From positions 62,001 to 126,000 of the forward strand of contig NZ_JBHFEI010000007.1 in assembly GCF_041928815.1 (NCBI RefSeq): a stretch of 64,000 nt of DNA. Direction: 5' to 3'. Shown one piece after another: positions 32,901 through 40,431 of this stretch (position 1 is its first letter; every line of letters begins with the position of its first letter). The notes beneath the pieces are model-generated. The model was not told the origin of the DNA, did no database searches, and saw nothing but the letters and a program-made list of their open reading frames with translations. A program made the translations under genes and the position numbers. The DNA comes from JBHFEI01 sp041928815 (GTDB lineage: Bacteria; Pseudomonadota; Alphaproteobacteria; Rhizobiales; Rhizobiaceae).

Positions 32901-33239
32901 GCCGAAGGGAAGCACCGTTGCCGCGCCGAAGGCGAGCATGAAGCCGACCGCCGCGAAGGCGACGGCGCCGAAGACGAAATCGAGCATGTTCTTCTGCGCG
33001 ACGTTGATCGAGTTCTTCGATCGGACCATGCCGGCTTCGAGCAGGAGAAAGCCGACCTGCATCAGCATCACGAGCGCCGCCGCCGCCATCATCCAGAGCA
33101 GGTCGAGATCGGCGCGCAGGGCGTCGAGCGGCGTGCCGGCCGCGCTCGCGACGCTGCCCTGAGCGAGCAGGAACATAAAGGACAGAAAGACGGGCGCGCC
33201 GCGCCCCTTCGGACGCAGCCTGTTCAGGAAAGACGCCAT
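29991..33239 (-). CDS. Ammonium transporter fused to HAMP-like, PAS, GGDEF and EAL domains
   Basis: A 1082-residue membrane sensor. Residues about 40-420 are a complete Amt domain: Asp198, twin-histidine pore residues His206 (STVVHSTGAW) and His361 (IGVHGAAGVAG), and the AmtB-like gate phenylalanines Phe138 and Phe258. A HAMP-like linker (about 440-490) is followed by a PAS domain (about 505-612), a GGDEF domain with intact GGDEF (701-705) and an I-site RxxD (692-695), and an EAL domain with EALLRW (830-835), Asn885, Glu917, DDFGTGYSS (from Asp947), Lys968 and Glu1004. All catalytic residues look present. It should couple external ammonium to c-di-GMP synthesis or breakdown. No glnK lies nearby. 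ATG 33239 is chosen because it begins the signal-like segment; a longer frame from 33389 is less likely. Confidence 0.95.
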   Translation of the reverse strand: MASFLNRLRPKGRGAPVFLSFMFLLAQGSVASAAGTPLDALRADLDLLWMMAAAALVMLMQVGFLLLEAGMVRSKNSINVAQKNMLDFVFGAVAFAAVGFMLAFGAATVLPFGMDGRFFFLSGLSPYEQGFFVFQVMFCGTAATIVSGAVAERMRLSAYVFGGLAMSGIIYPVFVHWAWGSALGRNASSFLSRLGFVDFAGSTVVHSTGAWVSLAACLVIGPRVGRFDAAGRPVRMSGHSPVLATTGALLLFIGWIGFNGGSTLSARADVAKIVMNTVLAGSVGAVVGYCLGWWQDRVYLPEKANCGMLGGLVAVTAGCQMLEPLGALAIGALGSVAAIQVNILIETRLRIDDAVGAIGVHGAAGVAGTLALALLAPVDLLPAGGRLAQFSVQSFGALVNFAWAFSAGYAFFWLLGRLMPVRVEADAEEIGLNEAEHATRIGTGHVEDAFATLVRGNADLGMRLPVDRGDDAEKLTRLFNALMDNLEAEEQARGEQAEMQRDAEESERVSAIANATFEAILMHRAGTVIDGNAQLAALYGAPLDALIGKPVADLFPREHRDAFAGLGRDDATREVELVDAARRRIPVEARGRSITLRGENVEISCIVDLRERKKSEARILHLAQHDPLTGLANRALFNERLQRAVSRAESGTGIAVLLVDLDRFKDVNDIHGHPAGDAVIRETARRLQALVRGGDTVARLGGDEFAILMPRVPFEAQVADTAMRIVEDMRREIDVGDGVLVRSGASIGCALHPLHADSAELLVARADIALYHAKNSGRNLYSLFRPGMNDIVEKRRALEADLQAAIDGDGFELYLQPRVDTRTAAVAGYEALLRWHHPERGLIGPADFIPVAEASGKIVQIGEWVIRRACHIARDGLDGRRISINVSPLQFRQHNFVSIVADIIAETGIDPRRLELEITEGTLIDDDRRALAVLRALKRLGVDIALDDFGTGYSSLSYLSRLPFDTIKIDRSFVAGLGTNDNAPAIIRSIIDLGAGLGMTVVAEGVETPDIAEILVRAGCDELQGFLLGRPAPLGEAAVRIPPEIAALLLAARPGADTAGLRAVAERMQDGPAGVQKATRRG

Positions 33240-33449
33240 GTGCCGCAAGACCTGGATTGACGATGAAGCCGAGGTTAACGGCGACCGATTAAGTTTATAT
33301 TTCGCCCACGCCGGGAATTTCGACGTAAGTGGCGGCAATAATTGGAGAAAAGAGGAAATTTCGCCCAAGTTTTGGGCGCTGTGGCGCACCTTTGGGCAAC
33401 CTCAAAAACGAGGGCCGCGCCCGCCTCCGCCGCGGTGGCGAGATCCCGG

Positions 33450-34223
33450 TCAGCGGGCGACGACGACCGCCACGCCGGCATCGGCAAGCGCCTGCGCGAT
33501 CGCCGGCGGCGGCGGCGCGTCGGTGACGAGCGTATCGAGGGCCGAAAGCGGCGCCACCTCGAAGACGGCGCGGCAATCGAGCTTGGAGTGGTCGGCAAGC
33601 ACGGTCAGCCGATCGGCCCGCTCGATCATCGCCTTGGCCACCTCGGCCTCCTGCAGGTCGAAATCCATGATGCAGGCGGCGTCCAGCGCGCCGACGGTCA
33701 GCACCACATGCCGGGCGCGGAACTTGCCGATCTGCTCCAGCGCCAGCGGCCCGAGGCTTTCGCCGGCATCCGCGCCATAGGCGCCGCCGATCAGGAACAG
33801 CGACTGGCTGGCATTGGCCGAAAGGGTGGCGGCGATGCGCGGCGCGTTGGTGACGACGACCAGGCCGTCGATCCTCGCCAGCGCCTCGGCGAAGGCGACG
33901 GTGGTGCTGCCGGTATCGATGAAGAGCGAATCGCCACGCGCGAAGAGGGCCGCCGCCGCCCGCGCCAGCCGGTGCTTCGCCTCGGCATTCTGCATCATCC
34001 GCTGCGCGAAGGGCCCTTCCTTGTTGCTGGCCGTCGCCGGCGCGACGAGGGGCCGTGCGCCGCCATGGATCTTGCGCAGCCGCCCGGCGGCATCGAGCCG
34101 CGCAAGGTCCCGCCTCACCGTCTCGCGGGAGACGGCGAGCGCCTCGGCCAGCGCCTCGACACTCATGCCTCCGCCCTGGCCGAGCAGCGCGACGATCCTG
34201 TCCCAGCGGTCGGTCGGCGACAT
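33450..34223 (-). CDS. DeoR-family transcriptional regulator
   Basis: A 257-residue repressor with an N-terminal DeoR helix-turn-helix (residues about 5-58; ALAEALAVSRETVRRDLARL, then GRLRKIHGGA) and a C-terminal sugar-phosphate-sensing domain (IDTGSTTVAFAEAL, VVTNAPRIAATL, IGGAYG, LADHSKL). It starts at ATG 34223 with GGAGGAG. It diverges from the TRAP transporter operon across 447 bp that contains two TGACCGTTCGG copies, so it most likely represses that operon and itself, with a phosphorylated catabolite as inducer. The GlpA/B-like and FGGY genes at the end of the TRAP operon would make such a metabolite. Confidence 0.93.
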   Translation of the reverse strand: MSPTDRWDRIVALLGQGGGMSVEALAEALAVSRETVRRDLARLDAAGRLRKIHGGARPLVAPATASNKEGPFAQRMMQNAEAKHRLARAAAALFARGDSLFIDTGSTTVAFAEALARIDGLVVVTNAPRIAATLSANASQSLFLIGGAYGADAGESLGPLALEQIGKFRARHVVLTVGALDAACIMDFDLQEAEVAKAMIERADRLTVLADHSKLDCRAVFEVAPLSALDTLVTDAPPPPAIAQALADAGVAVVVAR

Positions 34224-34670
34224 CGGCGGCTCCTCCGGCAGCCGTCGCGCTCCGTCGCGACAGCATCCTCGTTGTAGGACGCACTGACCGTTCGGTCAAC
34301 AAAAATGAGAAAAGATGACCGTTCGGCCTCTTATACTCTGCATGCCGCGATCATTCGGGCTTTTCGTGATAAATTTGGTCTTTTCTTTCCCGCAAAGCCC
34401 GTTAATCTGGCCACCGCGCGAGACAACCGAAACGGGCCGCGCCGATGGACCGGACACGGGCCATCGAGAGAGAGACCAGGGGAACGCAATGACCAAGTCC
34501 GACACGACCATCGCCAGACGGTAGCGCCGCAGGACGCATCCGCCTCAGTGACACTCGGCCAGGGGCCGGCTCCGGACATCCGGCGCCGTGCGTTCCTTCG
34601 TGCCGGCCAGCGATGGAGACAGCCCAATGCCTGAAACGCCTGACGAACGCATCCGCCCCGGAGCGCCCGC
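34224..34670. promoter_or_regulatory. Divergent regulatory region with repeated TGACCGTTCGG operators
   Basis: TGACCGTTCGG occurs at 34285-34295 and 34316-34326, 31 bp apart (about three helical turns). The first copy extends to a TGACCG-TT-CGGTCA dyad (34285-34298). A TATACT -10-like box follows at 34332-34337. These are good candidates for the binding sites of the adjacent DeoR repressor. At 34489-34524 a 12-codon frame (ATG after AGGGGAACGCA, ending TAG) could be a leader peptide or chance. I see no further gene before the ATG at 34671. Confidence 0.55.
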
Positions 34671-35183
34671 ATGCATCCGATGATCGCCGCCTATGTCAAA
34701 TGGACCGACCGGATCTCCGACTATGTCGGCTATCTGGCGGCCTCGCTCATCTTCTTCATGGGCGGAACGCTGCTCTTCGACGCCGTCACCCGCAACCTGA
34801 TCCGGATGCCGGTGCACTGGGCGGTCGAACTGACGCAATTCACCCTTGCCGCCTACTATTTCATGGGCGGGCCCTTCACGATCAAGAACAACGAGCATGT
34901 GCGCATGGACCTCTGGTATTCGACCCTGTCGGAGCGCGGCAAGCACAGGATGGACCTCGCCACCAGCGGCTGCATGATCTTCTATCTCGGCGTCCTGCTG
35001 ATCGGCGGCATTTCCAGCCTGATCTACGCTATCGAGACCAACGAGAAGCGCTTCTCGATCTGGAACCCGTCCGTCATTCCGATCAAGGCGCTGCTGGTTG
35101 CCTGCCTGGTCCTCATGCTGCTGCAATGCATCGGCGAGGTGTTCAAGCACATCGACGCGCTGCGCCGGGAGCGGCACGCATGA
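34671..35183 (+). CDS. TRAP transporter small permease (DctQ type)
   Basis: A 170-residue membrane protein with four hydrophobic segments (starting near residues 18, 48, 97 and 136), the usual DctQ topology. The family block FTIKNNEHVRMDLWYSTLSE sits between the second and third helices. It starts at ATG 34671 with GGAGCG. Its stop overlaps the large permease start by 4 bp (ATGA). It forms the membrane complex of a TRAP importer for organic acids or related solutes. Confidence 0.94.
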   Translation: MHPMIAAYVKWTDRISDYVGYLAASLIFFMGGTLLFDAVTRNLIRMPVHWAVELTQFTLAAYYFMGGPFTIKNNEHVRMDLWYSTLSERGKHRMDLATSGCMIFYLGVLLIGGISSLIYAIETNEKRFSIWNPSVIPIKALLVACLVLMLLQCIGEVFKHIDALRRERHA

Positions 35184-36517
35184 GCTATGAAATGATCGCG
35201 CTGATCCTGTTCGGATCGATGATGTTCATGCTGGCGACCGGCCAGCGCGTCTTCGCCGGCATCGGCTTCGTCGCCAGCGCCGCCGCCCTGCTGCTCTACG
35301 GACCGGGCGCCATCGAGATCCCGTTCAACCAGGTGTTCAAGCTGTTCAACTGGTACGCCATGCTGACGCTGCCCCTGTTCATCTACATGGGCTACATCCT
35401 GGCGGAATCCGGCATCGCCGAAGACCTCTACAAGATGCTGCATGTCTGGTTCGGCAGGCTCACCGGCGGGCTTGCCATCGGCACCATCTTCCTGATGGTC
35501 ATCATCTCCGCGATGAACGGGCTCTCCGTCGCCGGCATGGCGATCGGCGCCACCATCGCCCTGCCGGAAATGATCCGCCGCGGCTACGACAAGGTGCTGA
35601 TCTCCGGCGTGGTGCAGGGCGGCTCGTCGCTCGGCATCCTCATTCCGCCGTCGGTGGTCCTCGTGCTCTACGGCATGATCGCCCGCCAACCCGTGTCGAA
35701 GCTGTGGTTCGCCGGCGTCTTTCCCGGCCTTCTGATGGCGGCGCTGTTCATCCTCTACATCTATGTCCGCGCCAAGCTCAATCCGAAGCTGACCCCGAAG
35801 CTGTCGGAGGAGGAGCTGGCGATGCCGATGCGGGAGAAGCTGGCGCTGCTGCGCGCCGGCATCATTCCCTTCGCCATCTTCTTCTTCATGACCGGACTTT
35901 TCGTCATGGGCTGGGTCAGCCTCGTCGAAAGCTCGGCCGTCGGCGCGACGGCGGCGACGCTCGCGGCGGTCGCCAAGGGACGCTTCACCTGGAAGGTGAT
36001 CCGCGATTCCTCGATGAAGACGCTCGGCGTCTCCTGCATGTTCATGTGGCTGATCCTGGCGGCGCTTGCCTTCGGCTCCGTCTTCGACGGGCTCGGCGCG
36101 GTCAAGGCGATCGAATTCCTGTTCATCACCCAGTGGGATCTGAACCCCTGGACGATCATCATCATGATGCAGCTGAGCTTCATCATCATGGGCATGTTCC
36201 TCGACGACACCGCCATGCTCGTCATCGTCGCGCCGCTCTATATCCCGCTCGTCAAGGCGCTCGATCTCGGCTTCGACAACCAGCTGATCTGGTACGGCAT
36301 CCTCTACACCATCACCTGCCAGATCGCCTACATCACCCCGCCTTTCGGCTACAACCTGTTCCTGATGCGCTCGCTCGCGCCGAAGGAAATCTCGCTGGTC
36401 GACATCTACAAGTCGATCTGGCCCTTCGCGGGGATCATGGTGCTGACCGTCATCATCCTCATGATCTTTCCGCAGATCGCCCTGTGGCTTCCGGAGCATA
36501 TGAACGTGAAGGGCTGA
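35180..36517 (+). CDS. TRAP transporter large permease (DctM type)
   Basis: A 445-residue sodium-coupled transport subunit with about 12 hydrophobic segments. Family motifs are LPLFIYMGYILAESGI, ISAMNGLSVAGMAIGATIAL and GGSSLGILIPPSVVLVLYG, and a second half with MFLDDTAMLVIVAPLYIPL and AYITPPFGYNLFLM. It is translationally coupled to the small permease. The binding protein follows 53 bp downstream. Confidence 0.95.
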   Translation: MSYEMIALILFGSMMFMLATGQRVFAGIGFVASAAALLLYGPGAIEIPFNQVFKLFNWYAMLTLPLFIYMGYILAESGIAEDLYKMLHVWFGRLTGGLAIGTIFLMVIISAMNGLSVAGMAIGATIALPEMIRRGYDKVLISGVVQGGSSLGILIPPSVVLVLYGMIARQPVSKLWFAGVFPGLLMAALFILYIYVRAKLNPKLTPKLSEEELAMPMREKLALLRAGIIPFAIFFFMTGLFVMGWVSLVESSAVGATAATLAAVAKGRFTWKVIRDSSMKTLGVSCMFMWLILAALAFGSVFDGLGAVKAIEFLFITQWDLNPWTIIIMMQLSFIIMGMFLDDTAMLVIVAPLYIPLVKALDLGFDNQLIWYGILYTITCQIAYITPPFGYNLFLMRSLAPKEISLVDIYKSIWPFAGIMVLTVIILMIFPQIALWLPEHMNVKG

Positions 36518-36570
36518 TCCGGACACCGGCCCTGCACATCCCTTCCAAAACAATCCAGAGGAGAACAAGA

Positions 36571-37665
36571 ATGACCGACGACACGAAAAAGCCGAGCCCT
36601 TCGGAGGCGATCCTCGCCAGCCGCCGCCATTTCCTGACGAGAGCCAGCCTCGGCGCCGGCGCGGCCGTCGCCGGCGCAACGCTCGCCGCCCCTTACGTCA
36701 ACGCCCAGAGCGGCCCGATCAAGTGGCGCCTGCAGACCTATTCCGGCGCGCCGCTCGGCGCCCATGTGATCAAGCCGCAGATCGAGGCCTTCAACAAGGC
36801 GGCGAACGGCGAGATGGAGATCGAGCTCTACTATGCCGACCAGCTCGTGCCGACATCCGACCTGTTCCGCGCGCTGCAGAGCGGCACGATCGACGCCGTC
36901 CAGTCGGACGAGGCGACGATGGCCTCGCCGGTCGACATCGCCCAGTTCGGCGGCTACTTCCCCTTCGCCACCCGCTACAGCCTCGATGTGCCGGCGCTCT
37001 TCAACTATTACGGCCTCAAGGAAATCTGGGAAGAAGCCTATGGCGAGGTCGAGGGCGTGACGTGGCTGTCGGCCGGCGCCTGGGACCCGCTGCACATCTT
37101 CACCGTCGACAAGCCGATCCGGAGCCTTGCCGACATGAACGGCCTGCGCGTCTTTGGCGTGCCGACAGCCGGCCGGTTCCTGTCGCGCTACGGCCTCGTC
37201 CCGGTGACGATCCCGTGGGACAATGTCGAGGTCGCGTTGCAGACCGGCGAACTCGACGGCGTCGCCTGGTGCGGCTTCACCGAGGCCTATGAGGTCGGCT
37301 GGGCGGACGTGTGCAAGTATGCGCTGACGAACTCGGTGACCGGCGCCTGGTTCGGCTCCTATTTCGCCAACACGGCGAGCTGGAACAAGGTGCCGCCGCA
37401 CCTGCAGGAGCTTTTCCGCATCACCATCGACCAGTCGCATTACTATCGCGACGTCTGGTACTGGGGCGGCGAGGCGAAGCTGCGCGTCGAGGGCGAGAAG
37501 ATGGAGCTGACCGCGCTGCCGGCCGAGGAATGGAACCAGGTGGTCAAGGATTCCGCGAGCTTCTGGGACGAGACGGCGTCTTCCAGTCCCCGCGCCGGCA
37601 AGGTGGTCGAGGCCTTCAAGAAATACGCCGCCGTCATGGAAAAGGCCGGCTATCCCTATCGCTGA
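36571..37665 (+). CDS. TRAP transporter substrate-binding protein (DctP type), Tat-exported
   Basis: A 364-residue periplasmic binding protein. The N-terminus carries a twin-arginine signal (ASRRHFLTRASLGAGAA, residues 16-32) with cleavage likely after VNAQ. The mature part follows the DctP/TAXI-like fold: WRLQTYSGAPLGAHVIKPQI near residue 51, and LNGLRV-like DMNGLRVFGVPTAGRFLSRYG near 190. Tat signals are common in the DctP subgroup binding 2-oxo and hydroxy acids. It starts at ATG 36571 behind GAGGAGAA. A GC-rich hairpin follows the stop. Confidence 0.94.
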   Translation: MTDDTKKPSPSEAILASRRHFLTRASLGAGAAVAGATLAAPYVNAQSGPIKWRLQTYSGAPLGAHVIKPQIEAFNKAANGEMEIELYYADQLVPTSDLFRALQSGTIDAVQSDEATMASPVDIAQFGGYFPFATRYSLDVPALFNYYGLKEIWEEAYGEVEGVTWLSAGAWDPLHIFTVDKPIRSLADMNGLRVFGVPTAGRFLSRYGLVPVTIPWDNVEVALQTGELDGVAWCGFTEAYEVGWADVCKYALTNSVTGAWFGSYFANTASWNKVPPHLQELFRITIDQSHYYRDVWYWGGEAKLRVEGEKMELTALPAEEWNQVVKDSASFWDETASSSPRAGKVVEAFKKYAAVMEKAGYPYR

Positions 37666-37681
37666 GCGACCGGGAAAAACC

Positions 37682-37712
37682 GGGACGGCGCCGCCTCGGC
37701 GCGCGCCGTCCC
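37682..37712 (+). other. Intercistronic hairpin after the TRAP binding-protein gene
   Basis: GGGACGGCGC (37682-37691) pairs with GCGCCGTCCC (37703-37712), a 10-bp GC-rich stem with an 11-base loop 16 bases after the stop codon, without a T-tract. It probably stabilises the upstream message or attenuates downstream genes, as after the two ABC binding-protein genes in this window. Confidence 0.55.
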
Positions 37713-37798
37713 TCCCATGACCGTTGCGCGGCGGCACCGCTCCGGCCTGCCGCCCCCCGATGCCCCGGCGCCGTCCGGCGCCCTTTGAAGAGAGCGGT

Positions 37799-39208
37799 AT
37801 GCTCCCACACTCCCATCCCTTGAGCGAGGACCTGTTCGACGTCGCCGTCATCGGCGCCGGCGTCGTCGGCTGTGCCGTCGCCCGCCGTTTCGCACTGGCC
37901 GGCGCGAAAGTGGTGCTCGTCGAAAAGGGAGCGGACATTCTCTCGGGCGCCTCCAAGGCGAACAGCGCCATCCTTCACACCGGTTTCGACGCGCCGCCGG
38001 ACAGTCTCGAACTGGACCTCGTCAGGGCCGGGCGCGAGGAATATCTGGAGATGCGCGCGAGCCTCGGCCTGACGATGGTGCGCACCGGCGCGCTCGTCTG
38101 CGCCTGGAGCGCCGAGGAGGCCGCGAAACTGGAGGGCTTCGAACGGCAGGGCCGAGTCAACGGCATCACCGATCTGAGGATCCTCTCCGGCACGGAAGCC
38201 CGCCGCACCATGCCGTCGCTGTCCGAAAACCTCGTCGCGGCGCTGGAGGTCGACGGCGAGCATGTCATCGACCCCTGGACGGCGCCGCTTGCCTATCTGA
38301 CCCAAGCCATAGCGCTCGGCGCCCGCTTCTTCCGCAATGCGGAACTGGTGAAGGGCACGTTCGACGGCGAATGGACGCTCGACACCGGCGCCGGAACGCT
38401 GAAGGCCCGCGCGGTCGTCAACAGCGCCGGGCTCTATGGCGACATCGTCGACGCGCGGCTGGGCTTTTCGCCGGAATTTTCGATCCGGCCGCGTAAGGGC
38501 CAGTTCGTCATCCTCGACAAGGCCGCCTTCCGCCACGTGCCGCGCATCCTCCTGCCGGTGCCGACCGCGATCACCAAGGGCGTCGTCGTCTGCCCCACCG
38601 CCTTCGGCAACGTGCTGGTCGGGCCGACGGCGGAGGAGCAGGACGACCGGACGCGCGCCACCGTTGACACGGAAACGCTGCGGGCGCTCGTGACGCGCGG
38701 GGCGGAAATCGTGCCGGCACTCGCCGGCATGCCGGTCACCGCGCTCTATGCTGGCCTGCGTCCGGGGACGGAAGAGAAGGGCTACCGGGTCTACTGCCGG
38801 CCGGAACACCGGGCGATCACGCTCGGCGGCATCCGCTCGACCGGCCTCAGCGCCGCCCTCGGCCTCGCCCGCCACGCGCTGGCGCTCCACGGCACCTTCG
38901 GCGCGACGCTGACCGCGCCGGAGCGCGTGCCCGACATCCGCCTGCCGAACCTCACCGAAACGGAAGAGCGCGACTGGCAGCGCCCGGACCATGGCGAGAT
39001 CCTCTGCCATTGCGAGCTGGTGACGCGGCGCGAGGTGGAAGCGACCTTCTCGAGCGCCGTGCCTCCCGGCGATTTCGGTGGGCTCAGGCGGCGCACCCGT
39101 GCCGGCATGGGCCGTTGCCAGGGCTTCTACTGCAACGCGCATCTGGCGGCCCTGACCGCCGGGCGGCTTGCGACACCGCTCGCCGCCGGCGAGAAAGACC
39201 GGCCATGA
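37799..39208 (+). CDS. GlpA-like FAD-dependent dehydrogenase with C-terminal BFD [2Fe-2S] domain
   Basis: A 469-residue flavoprotein of the glycerol-3-phosphate dehydrogenase/LhgO type. The dinucleotide-binding motif is Gly19-x-Gly21-x-x-Gly24, followed by SGASKANSAILHTGFDAPP near residue 49. The C-terminal region has Cys403, Cys405, Cys440 and Cys445 in a BFD-like pattern (CHC...CQGFYC), as in the GlpA subunit of anaerobic G3P dehydrogenase. The start at ATG 37799 with GAAGAGAG is preferred over a longer frame from 37724. The stop overlaps the next flavoprotein by 4 bp. It probably oxidises a polyol phosphate or hydroxy acid taken up by the TRAP system. Confidence 0.88.
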   Translation: MLPHSHPLSEDLFDVAVIGAGVVGCAVARRFALAGAKVVLVEKGADILSGASKANSAILHTGFDAPPDSLELDLVRAGREEYLEMRASLGLTMVRTGALVCAWSAEEAAKLEGFERQGRVNGITDLRILSGTEARRTMPSLSENLVAALEVDGEHVIDPWTAPLAYLTQAIALGARFFRNAELVKGTFDGEWTLDTGAGTLKARAVVNSAGLYGDIVDARLGFSPEFSIRPRKGQFVILDKAAFRHVPRILLPVPTAITKGVVVCPTAFGNVLVGPTAEEQDDRTRATVDTETLRALVTRGAEIVPALAGMPVTALYAGLRPGTEEKGYRVYCRPEHRAITLGGIRSTGLSAALGLARHALALHGTFGATLTAPERVPDIRLPNLTETEERDWQRPDHGEILCHCELVTRREVEATFSSAVPPGDFGGLRRRTRAGMGRCQGFYCNAHLAALTAGRLATPLAAGEKDRP

Positions 39209-40431
39209 GCGGCGCGGACGCGGATGTCGCCGTCATCGGCGGCGGCCCGGCAGGGGTTGCCGCGGCCCTCGAACTGCGCCGCCGGGGCGTCGCGCGCGTC
39301 GTGATCCTCGACCGCGAGCCCATGCTGGGCGGTGCGACCCGCCATTGCAGCCATTCGCCCTTCGGCATGCGCGAATTCGGCCGTATCTATCTCGGCGCCG
39401 CCTATGGCCGGCGCCTGCAGGCGGACGCCGAACGGGCGGGCATCGACATCCGCCTTCACCATTCCGTGGTCTCGCTCGGCGACGACGGGCTGCTGACCCT
39501 TGCGACGCCCGGCGGTGTCACGCGGCTTGCCGCCCGGCGCGTGATGATTGCGACCGGCGCGCGCGAGATGCCGCGTTCCGCTTTGCTCGCCCCCGGCGAC
39601 CGGCCGGTCGGCATCCTCACCACCGGCGCGCTGCAATCCTATGTCGCGTTCCACGGGCTGATGCCGTTCCGAAGGCCGCTGATCGTCGGCTCCGAACTCG
39701 TGTCGCTCTCCGCCGTCATCACCTGCCTCGGCCATGGCGCGCGCCCGGTGGCGATGATCGAACCGGGGCCGCATCCTCTGGCGCGGGCGCCGCTGACCCT
39801 GCTGCCGCGGCTTGCCGGCATTCCCTTCCACACCGGAGCAACGCTCGTCGATATTCGCGGCGCCACCCGTGTCGAGACGGTCACGGTGCGGCTCGCCGAC
39901 GGCACGTTTCGAACGTTTTCCTGCGATGGCGTGCTCTTCACCGGCCGCTTCACCCCGGAAGCATCGCTGGTGCGGCAGTCGACGCTGGCACTGGCCGAGG
40001 GCAGTGCCGGCCCGGCGATCGACGCCAGCGGCCGGCTGGACAATCCGCTCTACTTTGCCGGCGGCAATGTGCTGCGCGCGGTCGAGACGGGCGGCTGGGC
40101 CTTTCGAGAGGGGCGCCGCGTGGGCGCAGCGATCGCCGCCGATCTCGGCCGCGAACCGGCCGAGGCGCCGACGGTGTCGGTCCTCTTCGACGCACCGGTC
40201 AAGCTCGTCGTGCCGACGCTCCTGCGGCGCGGCCAGTCGCCGGAAGCCTTTGCCGATTTCCAGCTCCGCTTCGCCCGCCGCGCCCGCGGCCAGCTGTCGC
40301 TCAGCCTCGACGGGCGCGAGGTCTGGGCGAAAGAAGGCGACTGGAAGCCGGAACGGCGCATCCTCGTGCCGATCCCGCCGGGGGCACCCGAGGCGGACCA
40401 TATCCGTTTCCACTTCAGGGAGCGCGCCTGA
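39205..40431 (+). CDS. FAD/NAD(P)-binding oxidoreductase subunit, GlpB-like
   Basis: A 408-residue flavoprotein with an N-terminal GGGPAG cofactor motif (12-17) and a second Rossmann segment (IVGSELVSLSAVITCLG). A central GARE-MPRS block (ATGAREMPRSALLAP) matches the FAD/NAD-dependent pyridine-nucleotide oxidoreductases that pair with GlpA-like subunits. It starts at ATG 39205, overlapping the GlpA-like stop (ATGA), and its stop touches the FGGY start (TGATG). The tight coupling implies a heteromeric dehydrogenase. Confidence 0.87.
   Translation: MSGADADVAVIGGGPAGVAAALELRRRGVARVVILDREPMLGGATRHCSHSPFGMREFGRIYLGAAYGRRLQADAERAGIDIRLHHSVVSLGDDGLLTLATPGGVTRLAARRVMIATGAREMPRSALLAPGDRPVGILTTGALQSYVAFHGLMPFRRPLIVGSELVSLSAVITCLGHGARPVAMIEPGPHPLARAPLTLLPRLAGIPFHTGATLVDIRGATRVETVTVRLADGTFRTFSCDGVLFTGRFTPEASLVRQSTLALAEGSAGPAIDASGRLDNPLYFAGGNVLRAVETGGWAFREGRRVGAAIAADLGREPAEAPTVSVLFDAPVKLVVPTLLRRGQSPEAFADFQLRFARRARGQLSLSLDGREVWAKEGDWKPERRILVPIPPGAPEADHIRFHFRERA

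Noticed and set aside
34305..34634. A 109-codon plus-strand frame before the TRAP operon
   Set aside because: It starts inside the operator region, has no ribosome site, and its product looks like translated promoter DNA.
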